DNA of 64,000 nt from Streptomyces anulatus (GCF_014650675.1 NZ_BMVK01000003.1:186001-250000), one strand, 5' to 3'; counted from the first letter of the stretch, positions 16,582 through 25,101 are shown. Notes: generated by a model not told the origin, from the sequence alone. Made by a program: numbers and translations.

Positions 16582-18846
16582 ATGCCGTCGTCACCAGCCC
16601 CCACGCACGGGGAGACCGCCCCGCCCCGAGGGGCGCTGCGGCGCACCGGCCAGTGGTGCGCCCGGCACTTCGTGACCGTCCTCGTGCTGTGGGTGGCCGC
16701 GCTCGCCGGGCTCCAGGTCCTCCAGCACGCGTACGGCGGCGACTACTCCGACGACTTCTCCCTGCCAGGCACCCAGTCCCAGGACGGCCTGGACGTCCTG
16801 GAGGCGCACGCGCCGCAGGCGGGCGGGTACAGCGCGCAGGTGGTGCTGCACGACGCGGACAAGCCGCTCACCTCCTTCTCCGACCAGGTCTCCACGGCCG
16901 TCACCGACCTCCAGAAGCTCCCGGACGTGCTGTCCGCGCAGAACCCGCTGCCGCCGTCCGGTTCCACCCCGCCCACGCCGCCCGACCCGAACACGGGACC
17001 GCTCTCCACCGACCAGAAGACCGCCTACATCACCGTCCGGTTCAGCGTGCAGCCCTCCACCCTCGACCCGTCGTACCTGGACGGGGTCGACCGGGCGGTG
17101 CAGCCGCTGCGGTCGGCCGGCGTGACGGTGGAGTACGGCGGATCGCTGGGCGAGCTGGCCCGGCCCGAGCCGGACGACCGCACCAGTGAGGCGATCGGCT
17201 TCGGGGTGGCGATCGTCGTCCTGCTGATCGGCTTCGGCAGCCTGCTGGCCGCCGTGCTGCCGCTGGTCACCGCCCTGATCTGCGCCCTGTGCGGTCTCGC
17301 GCTACTGGGGCTGCTGGCCGCCACCGCGACCTTCGCGACCGTCTCCCCGACGCTCGCCACGATGATCGGTATCGGCGTCGGCATCGACTACGCCCTCTTC
17401 CTGGTCACCCGGCACCGGCAGAACCTGGTCGACGGCCAGGACCCGGTGACCGCCGCCGGGAACGCCGCCGCCACCAGCGGGCACGCGGTGCTGCTCTCCG
17501 GCTGCACGGTGATCATCGCGCTGTCGGGCCTGTGGGTCTCCGGCATCGGGTTCATCGGCAAGCTCGGCCTCGCCGCGGCGGTCACCGTCGTCACCGCGGT
17601 GCTCGGCGCCCTCACCCTCGTGCCCGCGGTGCTCGGCCTCATCGGCCGCCGGATCGACCGGGTGCGCGTACGGAGACCGGTGGCCGAGACCGTACCGGCG
17701 AAGGACGGCGCGGAGGCGGGCGGCTGGCACCGGTACGCGCAGCGGGTGGAGCGGCGGCCCTGGTGGTTCCTGGCCGGAGGAGTGGTGGTGCTGGCGATCC
17801 TGTCGTTCCCCGTCTTCTTCATCCAGCTCGGCCACATCGGCGACGGGGCCGACCCGAAGTCGTTCACCGACCGGCGCGCCTTCGACCTGATGTCCACCGC
17901 CTTCGGTCCCGGCTCCAACGGACCGCTGACCCTGGTCATCGACCAGACGAAGGTCTCGTCCGGCGACCGCTCGGCCCTCGCCGACCAGGCGCAGAAGGCG
18001 CTGACCGGCGTACCGGACGCGGCGGTGATCACCCCGCTCACCGCCACGTCGGACGGCGACGTGCTGACCGCCACCGCCTACTCGGTGGCGGCCCCGCAGG
18101 ACGAGCGGACCACCTCCCTGACGAACCGGCTCACCGACGACGTCCTGCCGCAGGCCGTCTCCGGCTACGACGCGAGCACGTACGTCACCGGCACGACCGC
18201 CGCCCAGGTCGACTTCCTGGACATCGTCTCCAGCAGGCTGCCGCTGATCATCGCGGTCGTCGTGGGTCTGGCGTTCCTGGTGATCCTGGCCGTCTTCCGG
18301 GGCCTGCTCGTCGCGGTGAAGGCCGCCGTGCTCAACGTCCTGTCGATCGCCGCCTCGTACGGGGTGGTGGTGGCCGTCTTCCAGTGGGGGTGGGGCGGCC
18401 CGGCGCTGGGAGTGTCGGGAGACGTCCCGATCGAGAGCTACGTGCCGATGATGATGTTCGCGATCGTCTTCGGGCTGAGCATGGACTACGAGATCTTCCT
18501 GCTCTCCCGCATCCACGAGGCATGGGTGCGCACCGGAGATCCGCGCGCGAGCGTGGCGCACGCCCTGGAGATCACCGCCCGGGTCATCACGTGCGCGGCG
18601 CTGATCATGGTGAGCGTCTTCGCCGCGTTCGTCATCAGCGACAACATCGTGGTGAAGATGCTGGGACTCGGGCTGGCCGCCAGCGTGCTCATCGACGCCA
18701 CCGTCGTACGGCTGCTGCTGGTCCCCGCGGTGATGACCCTGCTGGGCCGGGCCGCCTGGTGGATCCCGGGCCCGCTGGACCGGATCCTGCCGCACCTGGA
18801 CGCCGAGGGGAGCGCGGAGCCGCCCGAACGGGCCGGGACGAAGTGA
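16582..18846 (+). CDS. MMPL family RND transporter
   Basis: About 754 residues with the MMPL duplicated plan: one N-terminal span, an external domain, five spans, and the same again. The proton-relay motifs appear in both halves, GIGVGIDYALFLVTRHR near residue 265 and FGLSMDYEIFLLSRIHE near residue 632. It likely exports a lipid or hydrophobic metabolite. ATG 16582 with AGGAAG upstream is chosen; the frame is open from 16420, but that stretch has an atypical, cysteine-rich translation. The acyltransferase gene follows closely but has its own promoter. Confidence 0.9.
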   Translation: MPSSPAPTHGETAPPRGALRRTGQWCARHFVTVLVLWVAALAGLQVLQHAYGGDYSDDFSLPGTQSQDGLDVLEAHAPQAGGYSAQVVLHDADKPLTSFSDQVSTAVTDLQKLPDVLSAQNPLPPSGSTPPTPPDPNTGPLSTDQKTAYITVRFSVQPSTLDPSYLDGVDRAVQPLRSAGVTVEYGGSLGELARPEPDDRTSEAIGFGVAIVVLLIGFGSLLAAVLPLVTALICALCGLALLGLLAATATFATVSPTLATMIGIGVGIDYALFLVTRHRQNLVDGQDPVTAAGNAAATSGHAVLLSGCTVIIALSGLWVSGIGFIGKLGLAAAVTVVTAVLGALTLVPAVLGLIGRRIDRVRVRRPVAETVPAKDGAEAGGWHRYAQRVERRPWWFLAGGVVVLAILSFPVFFIQLGHIGDGADPKSFTDRRAFDLMSTAFGPGSNGPLTLVIDQTKVSSGDRSALADQAQKALTGVPDAAVITPLTATSDGDVLTATAYSVAAPQDERTTSLTNRLTDDVLPQAVSGYDASTYVTGTTAAQVDFLDIVSSRLPLIIAVVVGLAFLVILAVFRGLLVAVKAAVLNVLSIAASYGVVVAVFQWGWGGPALGVSGDVPIESYVPMMMFAIVFGLSMDYEIFLLSRIHEAWVRTGDPRASVAHALEITARVITCAALIMVSVFAAFVISDNIVVKMLGLGLAASVLIDATVVRLLLVPAVMTLLGRAAWWIPGPLDRILPHLDAEGSAEPPERAGTK

Positions 18847-18861
18847 TGAGCGACACAGTGG

Positions 18862-18890
18862 GCGGAGGGAACGCCTCCGCGTTCTAGGGT
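18862..18890 (+). promoter_or_regulatory. Inverted repeat followed by leaderless promoter of the acyltransferase gene
   Basis: GCGGAGG (18862-18868) and CCTCCGC (18874-18880) form a perfect 7-bp stem, 16 bases after the MMPL stop. The -10-like TAGGGT (18885-18890) ends 6 bases before the next ATG. The stem may end MMPL transcription or be an operator across the -35 region. Confidence 0.45.
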
Positions 18891-18896
18891 GTCAGG

Positions 18897-19982
18897 ATGC
18901 CTTCCCCCCTTACCTCCGAGCAGCCGCGCCCCACCGCCGCTGCCGGCGCCCCGGAGACCGGAAAGCCACCGTCCGGCGGCCGGGACCACTTCTTCGACAA
19001 CGCGAAGTATCTGGCGATCGTGCTGGTGGCGATCGGACACGCGTGGGAGTCCCTGCCCCCCGGCCGCCTCGTGGAAGCCGCGTACACCTTCGTCTACACC
19101 TTCCACATGCCGGTGTTCATCCTGATAGCGGGCTACTTCTCGCGGAACTTCGAGCTGCGGCCGGACCGGGTCTGGAAAATGGTCACCAGCCTCCTGGTGC
19201 CTTATGTCCTGCTCGAAGTCCTCTACACGCTCTTCGAGCGGGCGGCGGACAAGCCGGACTACGCCCTGTCCCTGCTGGAGCCCTACTGGCTGCTGTGGTT
19301 CCTGCCCGCCCTGTTCCTCTGGCGGCTGTCCACCCCGCTGTGGCAGTCGGTGCGCTTCCCGGTGCTGGTCTCGCTCGCCATCGCCGCCCTGGCGACGGTG
19401 ACGCCGGCCGCCGACGGAAGCCTCCAGGTCCAGCGCGTCCTGCAGTTCCTGCCGTTCTACGTACTCGGCCTGCGGCTGCGCCCGGAGCACTTCGCGGCTC
19501 TCCGCTCCACCTGGGTGCGGGGCGTCTCGGTGCCGGTGTTCGTGGCCGGGATGCTCGTGGCGTACTGGCTGGTGCCCCGCACCTCGACCTCGTGGTTCTT
19601 CCGGAAGAACAGCACCGACCGGCTGGACATGGCCGAGTGGACCGGACCGACCGCCACGCTCCTGCTGTTCGTGGCCGCGATCGTGCTGGGCGCCTGCTTC
19701 CTCGCCTGGGTGCCCAAGGGCCGCAGCTGGATGACCACGCTGGGCACCTGCACGCTGTACGGGTACCTGCTCCACGGCTTCGTCGCCCGGGGCCTGAAGT
19801 ACGGCGGCTTCTACGACGACCCGTTCTTCGACACCACGATGGGCACGGTCGCCGTCACCCTGGGCGCGGTCGTCATCATGACCCTGCTGTGCACGCCGCC
19901 GGTGCGGCGACTGCTGCGTCCGCTGCTGGAGCCGCGCATGGAGTGGGCCCGGCAGAAACCACCGGCCGCCCGCGCGTCCTGA
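18897..19982 (+). CDS. Acyltransferase family 3 membrane protein
   Basis: A 361-residue membrane protein of the acyltransferase-3 family: FFDNAKYLAIVLVAIGHAWE holds the characteristic N-terminal helix with the catalytic histidine, and FHMPVFILIAGYFSRNF is the second hallmark. About ten spans follow. Such proteins O-acylate sugars or lipids at the membrane. The -10-like TAGGGT sits 6 bases before ATG 18897 with no Shine-Dalgarno sequence, so translation is probably leaderless. The acceptor is unknown; the adjacent MMPL exporter is suggestive only. Confidence 0.87.
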   Translation: MPSPLTSEQPRPTAAAGAPETGKPPSGGRDHFFDNAKYLAIVLVAIGHAWESLPPGRLVEAAYTFVYTFHMPVFILIAGYFSRNFELRPDRVWKMVTSLLVPYVLLEVLYTLFERAADKPDYALSLLEPYWLLWFLPALFLWRLSTPLWQSVRFPVLVSLAIAALATVTPAADGSLQVQRVLQFLPFYVLGLRLRPEHFAALRSTWVRGVSVPVFVAGMLVAYWLVPRTSTSWFFRKNSTDRLDMAEWTGPTATLLLFVAAIVLGACFLAWVPKGRSWMTTLGTCTLYGYLLHGFVARGLKYGGFYDDPFFDTTMGTVAVTLGAVVIMTLLCTPPVRRLLRPLLEPRMEWARQKPPAARAS

Positions 19983-20013
19983 GACGCCGAACGGCCGGGA
20001 GCCGGGGGAGGGT

Positions 20014-20226
20014 TCAGTCCACGATGATGTTGTGGCCGAGGACCGCGACGTGCTCCAGCACGTCCTCCAGCGGATCGTCGATCTGGCCCGTCGAGATCAG
20101 GGCCACCTGCGGGCCGTTGTGAGCGTCGGTGTGCGTCTCGTCGGCGTGCGCGGCGGTGGCGGGCAGCACGAACGCCACCAGTGTCACGCCTAACGCGGTC
20201 AGCTTCCTCGTCATGGCGGCGATCAT
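20014..20226 (-). CDS. Small secreted protein, unknown
   Basis: A 70-residue protein with a clear signal peptide (TRKLTALGVTLVAFVLPATAAHA), leaving a mature peptide of about 42 residues that is acidic and histidine-containing (DETHTDAHNGPQVALISTGQ). There are no cysteines. Start at ATG 20226 or ATG 20214; neither has a strong ribosome binding site. I do not recognise the family. It is encoded alone, converging on the acyltransferase gene. Confidence 0.6.
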   Translation of the reverse strand: MIAAMTRKLTALGVTLVAFVLPATAAHADETHTDAHNGPQVALISTGQIDDPLEDVLEHVAVLGHNIIVD

Positions 20227-20277
20227 CGCACGCCCCGCGACGCCCGAAGACGGCGTCGCGGGGCCGGGAAGCAGGTC

Positions 20278-20640
20278 TCAGACCCCGTCGGCCCGGGGTG
20301 CGGACACCGCTTCGGGAGCCTCGCTCCGCGCCTCGGCCGGCGTCCCCAGAAGCGCGGAGGCCGTCTCCAGCGGGGTACGGGCGGGGGCCGGCGCGGGCAC
20401 GGCCGACTCTGCGGTACGGCAGGTGAAGCCGAGCTTGGACAGCGCCCGGACCACCTCGGCGGAGCTGAAGTCCCGGCGGTCCTGCCGGGTGATGACCTCA
20501 CCCACCTGCTTGACGGGGTAGACCCGGCGGCTGATGACCACCGCGTCGCCGGTGACGGGTTCGGGCTTGATGCCCTTCATCGATTCCTCCACCTCGTTCT
20601 TGAACAGATCGAAGGGGAAGCGGGCGATGACACAGCGCAT
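20278..20640 (-). CDS. Conserved hypothetical protein downstream of the DEAD-box helicase
   Basis: A 120-residue protein. The N-terminal 75 residues look folded (RCVIARFPFDLFKNEVEESM, VYPVKQVGEVITRQDRRDFS, VRALSKLGFTC); the rest is an alanine/proline-rich tail. GAGGAA lies 4 bases before ATG 20640. It is on the same strand as the helicase and cold-shock genes, 186 bases after the helicase stop, and may belong to the same cold-response cluster. The family is not recognised. Confidence 0.65.
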   Translation of the reverse strand: MRCVIARFPFDLFKNEVEESMKGIKPEPVTGDAVVISRRVYPVKQVGEVITRQDRRDFSSAEVVRALSKLGFTCRTAESAVPAPAPARTPLETASALLGTPAEARSEAPEAVSAPRADGV

Positions 20641-20656
20641 GGTTCCTCAACAGGGG

Positions 20657-20751
20657 TCGAGTGCACGGGGGACGTGTCGAGTGCACGGAGGGGACGTTAG
20701 GGAGCCCGGAGGGATGTACGGGGCCCGGAGGGGATGTACGGGAGCCCGGAC
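20657..20751. repeat. Short direct repeats in the helicase 3' region
   Basis: TCGAGTGCACGG occurs at 20657-20668 and 20677-20688. A second unit, GCCCGGAGGGATGTACGG, occurs at 20704-20721 and, with one extra G, at 20723-20741. The block fills most of the 186-base gap between the helicase and the 120-residue protein gene, which otherwise shows no gene. Confidence 0.7.
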
Positions 20752-20826
20752 GAGGGGCTCGGTGCACGCGCCGGGGGGATCGCCGGGCGTACGGGGCGGC
20801 CGGCGGCGGACCGCCGGCCGCACGGA

Positions 20827-22398
20827 TCACGCGGCGCGGTTGTTCCGGCGCTGTGCCGCGGCCGCACGGGCCTCGGGCGTCGGCACGCCGGGACGACGGC
20901 CCCGGGCCGGAGCCCCGCTGCCGCCGCGCTTGGTGCCGCGGCCCATGAACGCGCCGCCTCGGCCGCTACCGCGCTCCTTGGCCGGGGCGGAGACGACGAC
21001 CGGGACGCCGGAGGGCGCCTGAGCACCGGTGATCCGGCTCAGCTCGGCCTCGCCGGAGCGGACCTGGGCGATCTGCGGGGTGATCCCGGCGTCCGCCATC
21101 AGCCGGGTCATCTCGCGGCGCTGGTTCGGCAGCACCAGCGTGACGACGCTGCCGGACTCCCCGGCGCGGGCGGTACGGCCGCCGCGGTGCAGGTAGTCCT
21201 TGTGGTCGCTCGGCGGGTCCACGTTGACGACCAGGTCGAGGTTGTCGACGTGGATGCCGCGCGCCGCGACGTTGGTGGCGACCAGCACCGTGACGTGCCC
21301 GGTCTTGAAGCGCTCCAGGGTGCGGGTGCGCTGCGGCTGGGACTTGCCCCCGTGCAGCGCAGCCGCCCGGACCCCGCTGTGCAGCAGGTGGTCGGTGAGC
21401 TTGTCCACCGCGTGCTTGGTGTCCAGGAACATGATCACGCGGCCGTCGCGGGCCGCGATCTCCGTCGTGGTGGCGTACTTGTCCGCGCCCTGGACGTACA
21501 GGACGTGGTGCTCCATCGTCGTGACGGCGCCGGCGGCCGGGTCGACGGAGTGCACGACCGGGTCCTTCAGGTAGGTCCGCACCAGCAGGTCGACGTTGCG
21601 GTCCAGGGTGGCCGAGAAGAGCATCCGCTGCCCGTCCGGGTTCACCTGGTCGAGCAGCTCGGTGACCTGCGGCATGAAGCCCATGTCGGCCATCTGGTCG
21701 GCCTCGTCGAGGACGGTGATGGTGACCCGGTCCAGTCGGCAGTCGCCGCGCTCGATCAGGTCCTTGAGGCGGCCCGGCGTCGCGACGACGACCTCGGAGC
21801 CACCGCGCAGCGCGCTGGCCTGGCGGCCGATGGACATGCCGCCGACGACGGTGGCGATGCGCAGCTTCAGCGACCGGGCGTACGGGGTGAGGGCGTCGGT
21901 GACCTGCTGGGCCAGCTCCCGGGTGGGGACGAGGACCAGGGCGAGCGGGCGCTTGGCGTCGGCGCGGCGGCCGGCGGTGCGGGCCAGCAGCGCGAGGCCG
22001 AAGGCGAGCGTCTTGCCCGAGCCGGTACGGCCCCGGCCCAGGACGTCGCGGCCGGCCAGCGAGTTCGGCAGGGTGGCCGCCTGGATCGGGAAGGGCACGG
22101 TCATGCCCTCGGCGACCAGTGCCGCCTTCAGCGGTGCGGGCATCTCCAGCTCGCCGAAGGTCTCGGCGGCGGGGAGGGCGGGGGTGACGGTCACCGGCAG
22201 GGCGAATTCGCCCTTGACACCGGAGGCGGAGCGGCGGCCGTAGCCACCGGACCGGCCGGAGCCGCCGGAGCGCTTGGGTCCGCCGCCGAAGCCCGCGGCG
22301 CGGCGCTCGCCACCGCCACCACCGGAGTAGCGGGGGGCGCTGCCGGAGCGGGTGCGGGAAAATCGATCGTTCGAGCGGGGCGTGCGTTCGCGGTTCAT
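20827..22398 (-). CDS. DEAD-box ATP-dependent RNA helicase
   Basis: A 523-residue helicase. Motif I is GRGRTGSGKT, motif II DEAD in VLDEADQMADMGF, motif III SAT, motif V ARGIHVDNLDLV, motif VI HRGGRTARAG. N- and C-terminal extensions are rich in Arg and Gly, as in RNA-chaperone helicases. It should unwind structured mRNA or assist ribosome assembly in the cold; a cold-shock protein gene lies directly upstream on the same strand. GGAAAGG stands 6 bases before ATG 22398, inside a hairpin (see 22405-22432). Confidence 0.95.
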   Translation of the reverse strand: MNRERTPRSNDRFSRTRSGSAPRYSGGGGGERRAAGFGGGPKRSGGSGRSGGYGRRSASGVKGEFALPVTVTPALPAAETFGELEMPAPLKAALVAEGMTVPFPIQAATLPNSLAGRDVLGRGRTGSGKTLAFGLALLARTAGRRADAKRPLALVLVPTRELAQQVTDALTPYARSLKLRIATVVGGMSIGRQASALRGGSEVVVATPGRLKDLIERGDCRLDRVTITVLDEADQMADMGFMPQVTELLDQVNPDGQRMLFSATLDRNVDLLVRTYLKDPVVHSVDPAAGAVTTMEHHVLYVQGADKYATTTEIAARDGRVIMFLDTKHAVDKLTDHLLHSGVRAAALHGGKSQPQRTRTLERFKTGHVTVLVATNVAARGIHVDNLDLVVNVDPPSDHKDYLHRGGRTARAGESGSVVTLVLPNQRREMTRLMADAGITPQIAQVRSGEAELSRITGAQAPSGVPVVVSAPAKERGSGRGGAFMGRGTKRGGSGAPARGRRPGVPTPEARAAAAQRRNNRAA

Positions 22399-22404
22399 CT
22401 AGAA

Positions 22405-22432
22405 CCTTTCCTCGATGGGGCACGTATCGAGG
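22405..22432 (-). promoter_or_regulatory. 5'-UTR hairpin occluding the helicase ribosome binding site
   Basis: In plus-strand terms CCTCGAT (22410-22416) and ATCGAGG (22426-22432) are exact inverted copies with a 9-base loop. On the mRNA the 3' arm is ATCGAGG, whose GAGG is the start of the Shine-Dalgarno stretch GAGGAAAGG (complement of 22405-22413). Folding would hide part of the ribosome binding site, which suggests regulation at translation initiation, perhaps by temperature or by the helicase itself. Structure seen; regulation inferred. Confidence 0.5.
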
Positions 22433-22591
22433 GATTCTTTTTCGGGAAGCGACCGTGAACGGCACCCAGAATCGCAAGAACGAGCCGATGAAATGACAAA
22501 AGAAAACGAAGCCCGGCCGCCGGGAAACAGTGCACCGGACGCGGCTTCGTCTGGGGGCGCGCAGAGCGGGCCCCGGAAACGACAACGAGCC

Positions 22592-22619
22592 GGGGCCCGC
22601 ACCCCAAGGTGCGGGCCCC
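22592..22619 (-). terminator. Terminator of the cold-shock gene
   Basis: GGGGCCCGCACC (22592-22603) pairs exactly with GGTGCGGGCCCC (22608-22619) around a CCAA loop, 24 bases after the cold-shock stop codon. A 12-bp GC stem followed on the minus strand by a T-rich stretch makes an effective terminator, so the helicase has its own promoter within 22433-22591, a gap that holds nothing else obvious. Confidence 0.8.
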
Positions 22620-22643
22620 AGCTGCGCAGTACTACCTGAGTGA

Positions 22644-22847
22644 TCAGGCGGGGGTGATGTTCTCGGCCTGCGGGCCCTTCTGGCCCTGCGTGACGTCGAA
22701 GTTCACCTTCTGGCCCTCCTGCAGCTCGCGGAAGCCGGAGGCGGCAATGTTCGAGTAGTGGGCGAAGACGTCGGCGCCGCCGCCGTCCTGCTCGATGAAG
22801 CCGAAGCCCTTTTCCGCGTTGAACCACTTCACGGTGCCAGTAGCCAT
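22644..22847 (-). CDS. Cold-shock protein (CspA family)
   Basis: A 67-residue cold-shock domain: [20 protein letters not shown] contains RNP1 (KGFGFI), and DVFAHYSNI is the RNP2 region. It is an OB-fold single-stranded RNA/DNA chaperone. AAGGAGAT precedes ATG 22847 at the ideal distance. Its 5' region contains a hairpin and the 3' end a strong terminator, so it is a separate transcription unit from the helicase. Full family length, no oddities. Confidence 0.96.
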   Translation of the reverse strand: MATGTVKWFNAEKGFGFIEQDGGGADVFAHYSNIAASGFRELQEGQKVNFDVTQGQKGPQAENITPA

Positions 22848-22875
22848 GTCATATCTCCTTAGGGGCAGAGCCCGC

Positions 22876-22896
22876 GGGCCCACACTGTGCGGACCC
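22876..22896 (-). promoter_or_regulatory. Hairpin in the cold-shock leader
   Basis: On the minus strand 22896-22876 folds into a 9-bp stem (two G-U pairs) with a 3-base loop, about 30 bases upstream of the start codon. Long structured leaders are typical of cold-shock mRNAs. The 340-base region from 22848 to 23186 holds this leader and the promoter but no gene that I can support. Confidence 0.4.
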
Positions 22897-23186
22897 CACG
22901 TCGCCGCGATGATTACCCCGTCCGGAAGAACACCGGAAATACAAAAGTGTGCCCGCCGACATACGACCGGCAAGAACACTTGAAGTTTTTGGGAACCACA
23001 ACTGCAACTGAGATCAACAGTAGCACGATGGGACCGGAGAGGCGGGTGCCAAATATCACCGGCCACGTCGGAACAGACCGGGAAGAGAAAAGCCTCATCG
23101 CGCATTGCGCGAAATTCTGTGCTGACGAATGCAGATATCTTCCCCGGCCACGCGGGGCCCGGCGCACGGCGCGGCGCGGGCGGCCG

Positions 23187-23534
23187 TCAGCGCCCGGCGG
23201 GACCGCCGGAACGGGCGGACCGGCCGCGCAGCTCCTCGTTGAGGCGCAGCGCCTCCTCCAGCTGGTCCTCCAGGATGACGATGCGGCAGGCGGCCTCGAT
23301 GGGCGTGCCGGCGTCGACCAGGTCGCGGGCGCGGGCGGCGATGCGCAACTGGTAGCGGGAGTAACGGCGGTGGCCGCCCTCGGACCGCAGCGGAGTGATC
23401 AGCCGGGCCTCACCGATGGCCCGGAGGAACCCCGGCGTCGCACCGATCATCTCCGCGGCTCGCCCCATCGTGTAGGCGGGGTAATCGTCGTCGTCGAGCC
23501 GGTCGGTGGCGTGCGAGGGGGTCTCCTGGGGCAT
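23187..23534 (-). CDS. MerR-family-like transcriptional regulator
   Basis: About 115 residues: a winged-helix MerR head (YTMGRAAEMIGATPGFLRAI, then LITPLRSEGGHRRYSRYQL) and a short coiled coil (RIVILEDQLEEALRLNEEL). No cysteine or ligand-binding domain follows, so it may be a constitutive or partner-controlled regulator. ATG 23534 with GAGG 5 bases upstream is preferred over GTG 23552. It lies upstream of the cold-shock gene on the same strand, with a 339-base gap between. Confidence 0.85.
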   Translation of the reverse strand: MPQETPSHATDRLDDDDYPAYTMGRAAEMIGATPGFLRAIGEARLITPLRSEGGHRRYSRYQLRIAARARDLVDAGTPIEAACRIVILEDQLEEALRLNEELRGRSARSGGPAGR

Positions 23535-23723
23535 CTGCACCTCTTCCGTCACGCGCGACCGGAGGAGCCGGGCGCCGTACGCCTGCGGGGTGCGCCTCTG
23601 CTGCGTACCACTGTTTCACGTGACTGCACAAGAAACCCTAAACGCCCGGGAAGGCCATGTCTATCGCGGCCGGAACAGATTCGGACCGCCGGGAAGGGCA
23701 CGGCGGAGCCGCCGCCGCGGATC

Positions 23724-23741
23724 ACTGACCGACCAGTCAGT
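23724..23741. promoter_or_regulatory. Operator-like palindrome at the small-RNA promoter
   Basis: ACTGAC (23724-23729) and GTCAGT (23736-23741) are exact inverted copies with a 6-base spacer, a layout like TetR-family operators. Its last base is the first base of the -35-like TTGTCG of the small RNA, so bound protein would block that promoter. No TetR gene lies in the window. Confidence 0.45.
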
Positions 23742-23770
23742 TGTCGTCGGGAGGACCACGGGGCCATAAT
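23741..23770 (+). promoter_or_regulatory. Promoter of the structured small RNA
   Basis: TTGTCG (23741-23746), 18 bases, then CATAAT (23765-23770): a good vegetative promoter by Streptomyces standards. Transcription would start at about 23777, at the foot of the first hairpin. Confidence 0.55.
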
Positions 23771-23776
23771 GCACGC

Positions 23777-23903
23777 GTAGCCCTTCACGCATCCCCCGTC
23801 GTGAAGGGCTACACCCCTGTCCGGAGCCTGCTCCGGGCGTCGCGGGGCACAGGATCATTCACGGGCAAGGGACTCCCCTCGTGGTCCCCTGCCCGTGTTT
23901 TTT
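23777..23903 (+). ncRNA. Structured small RNA, 6C-like
   Basis: About 127 bases between a promoter and a terminator, with no coding potential. The first stem is a perfect 13 bp (GTAGCCCTTCACG at 23777-23789 with 23800-23812) with loop CATCCCCCGT. A central stem uses CCGGAG/CTCCGG. The 3' stem (14 positions, one mismatch, 23860-23873 with 23884-23897) has loop TCCCCTCGTG and is followed by six T, a textbook terminator. Two end hairpins with C-rich loops match the description of actinobacterial 6C RNA, a small RNA that base-pairs through these loops; the loops here have five and four C, not six. Existence of an RNA is better supported than the family name. Confidence 0.6.
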
Positions 23904-23972
23904 CGAGTTAACAGTGACGTAGAGTGTTTACGCAAGCTCAGTTCCGACTCCGAGGTGATCGTGGAGGCCCGG

Positions 23973-24503
23973 ATGGCCATGGACGACGGCGACGAACGCG
24001 GTCCGCAACCCGTCGAACCCCCCGGTCCGGACGAGCTTCCCCGCTTCGACTCGCTGCGGGAAAAAGTCGAGTACATGGTCGAGAAGACCTTCCCCGGCCA
24101 GAAGATCTCGGGCCGGGTCTTCGCCGAGCTGGTCCGCGACCGCGGCGGGTCGCTGTCGCACAGCTACTTCTCCAACATCCTGGCCGGCAAGGTCACCCAG
24201 CCGTCCGAGGACATCCTCAAAGCCCTCGGCCTGGGGTTCGGCGTGGACTGGCGCTTCTTCAAGGAGGAGTCCGAGGTCGTCGACGACGTCGTCGCCGGAC
24301 TCCAGTTCCTGGCCAAGCGGCGCACCGGGGAGATCAGCGGCCTGGCCGGCCGGGGCCTGGACGACGACGGGCTCCCGCCGGAACTGCTGCGGTTCGCCCT
24401 GTCCCTGCTGGAGGACGCCGCCCGGGAGAAGGACGGTCCGGAAGGGCAAAGCGGTGGCAACGATTCCGCCGTGAGCCACCGCCCGGCGGGTCCGGCAGCG
24501 TAG
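23973..24503 (+). CDS. HTH-type regulator paired with ImmA/IrrE protease
   Basis: A 176-residue protein. Residues about 25-95 (REKVEYMVEKTFPGQKISGR, SLSHSYFSNILAGKVTQPSE, ILKALGLGFGVDWRFF) fit a lambda-repressor-like DNA-binding domain; the rest is charged and low in complexity. GGAGG stands 5 bases before ATG 23973. The ImmA/IrrE-type protease gene begins 10 bases after its stop. In known systems such proteases cleave the neighbouring repressor to induce a response, so this protein is the likely substrate. Confidence 0.75.
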   Translation: MAMDDGDERGPQPVEPPGPDELPRFDSLREKVEYMVEKTFPGQKISGRVFAELVRDRGGSLSHSYFSNILAGKVTQPSEDILKALGLGFGVDWRFFKEESEVVDDVVAGLQFLAKRRTGEISGLAGRGLDDDGLPPELLRFALSLLEDAAREKDGPEGQSGGNDSAVSHRPAGPAA

Positions 24504-24513
24504 CGTCTTGGTC

Positions 24514-25101
24514 ATGTCCCTGCGGAAACTGCGGAGAGAGTGCGAGGCCGGGCTCGCCGACCTGCCCATCCCGGTTCCCTTCACGCTGGACGAGCTCGTC
24601 GCGAACATGGAGGAGGCGAGCGGGCGCACGATCCGGCTGCACGAGATGCCGGACCGGCTCGCCCGCGTCAACGCCGCCTGCGGACTGCGCCTGAAGGCGG
24701 GCGGCACCAGCCTCGTCCTCTACCGCCGCAGACCGACCGCGTACCAGACCCAGCACGTGATCCTGCACGAGCTGTGCCACGAGTGGTTCGACCACGGGAC
24801 GACGCTCGACGCGGAACAACTCCGCACGCTCCTCCCGGTCTTCGACACCTCGCTGATCGCCCGGATGATCTCCCCGGACGCCGCCGCGTCCTTCGCCTCC
24901 GGCGGCGGCACCGTCCAGGCCCGTGCGCAGTACGCGACCCATGACGAACGCATGGCCGAATTCGGTGCCTCCCTGATCCCCCGGATGGCGCGGGACCTCA
25001 CCACCGATGACATGGTGGGGCGGCTGGACAACTCCCTGTCCCGCCCGGTGGCCCACCGACGGCGCGGTCTCTTCCCCGGAAGACGGTCCGGCGACGCCTG
25101 A
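24514..25101 (+). CDS. ImmA/IrrE family metallo-endopeptidase
   Basis: A 195-residue protein with the zinc protease motif HELCH (H85, E86, H89) in YQTQHVILHELCHEWFDH. This is the M78/ImmA-IrrE family, whose members cut repressors of phages, ICEs or stress regulons. TTG 24508 is possible, but ATG 24514 is preferred; the -10-like TAGCGT (24501-24506), which includes the upstream stop codon, ends 7 bases before it, so a leaderless transcript may arise here besides readthrough. It is followed by the MAB_1171c-type membrane protein. Confidence 0.87.
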   Translation: MSLRKLRRECEAGLADLPIPVPFTLDELVANMEEASGRTIRLHEMPDRLARVNAACGLRLKAGGTSLVLYRRRPTAYQTQHVILHELCHEWFDHGTTLDAEQLRTLLPVFDTSLIARMISPDAAASFASGGGTVQARAQYATHDERMAEFGASLIPRMARDLTTDDMVGRLDNSLSRPVAHRRRGLFPGRRSGDA

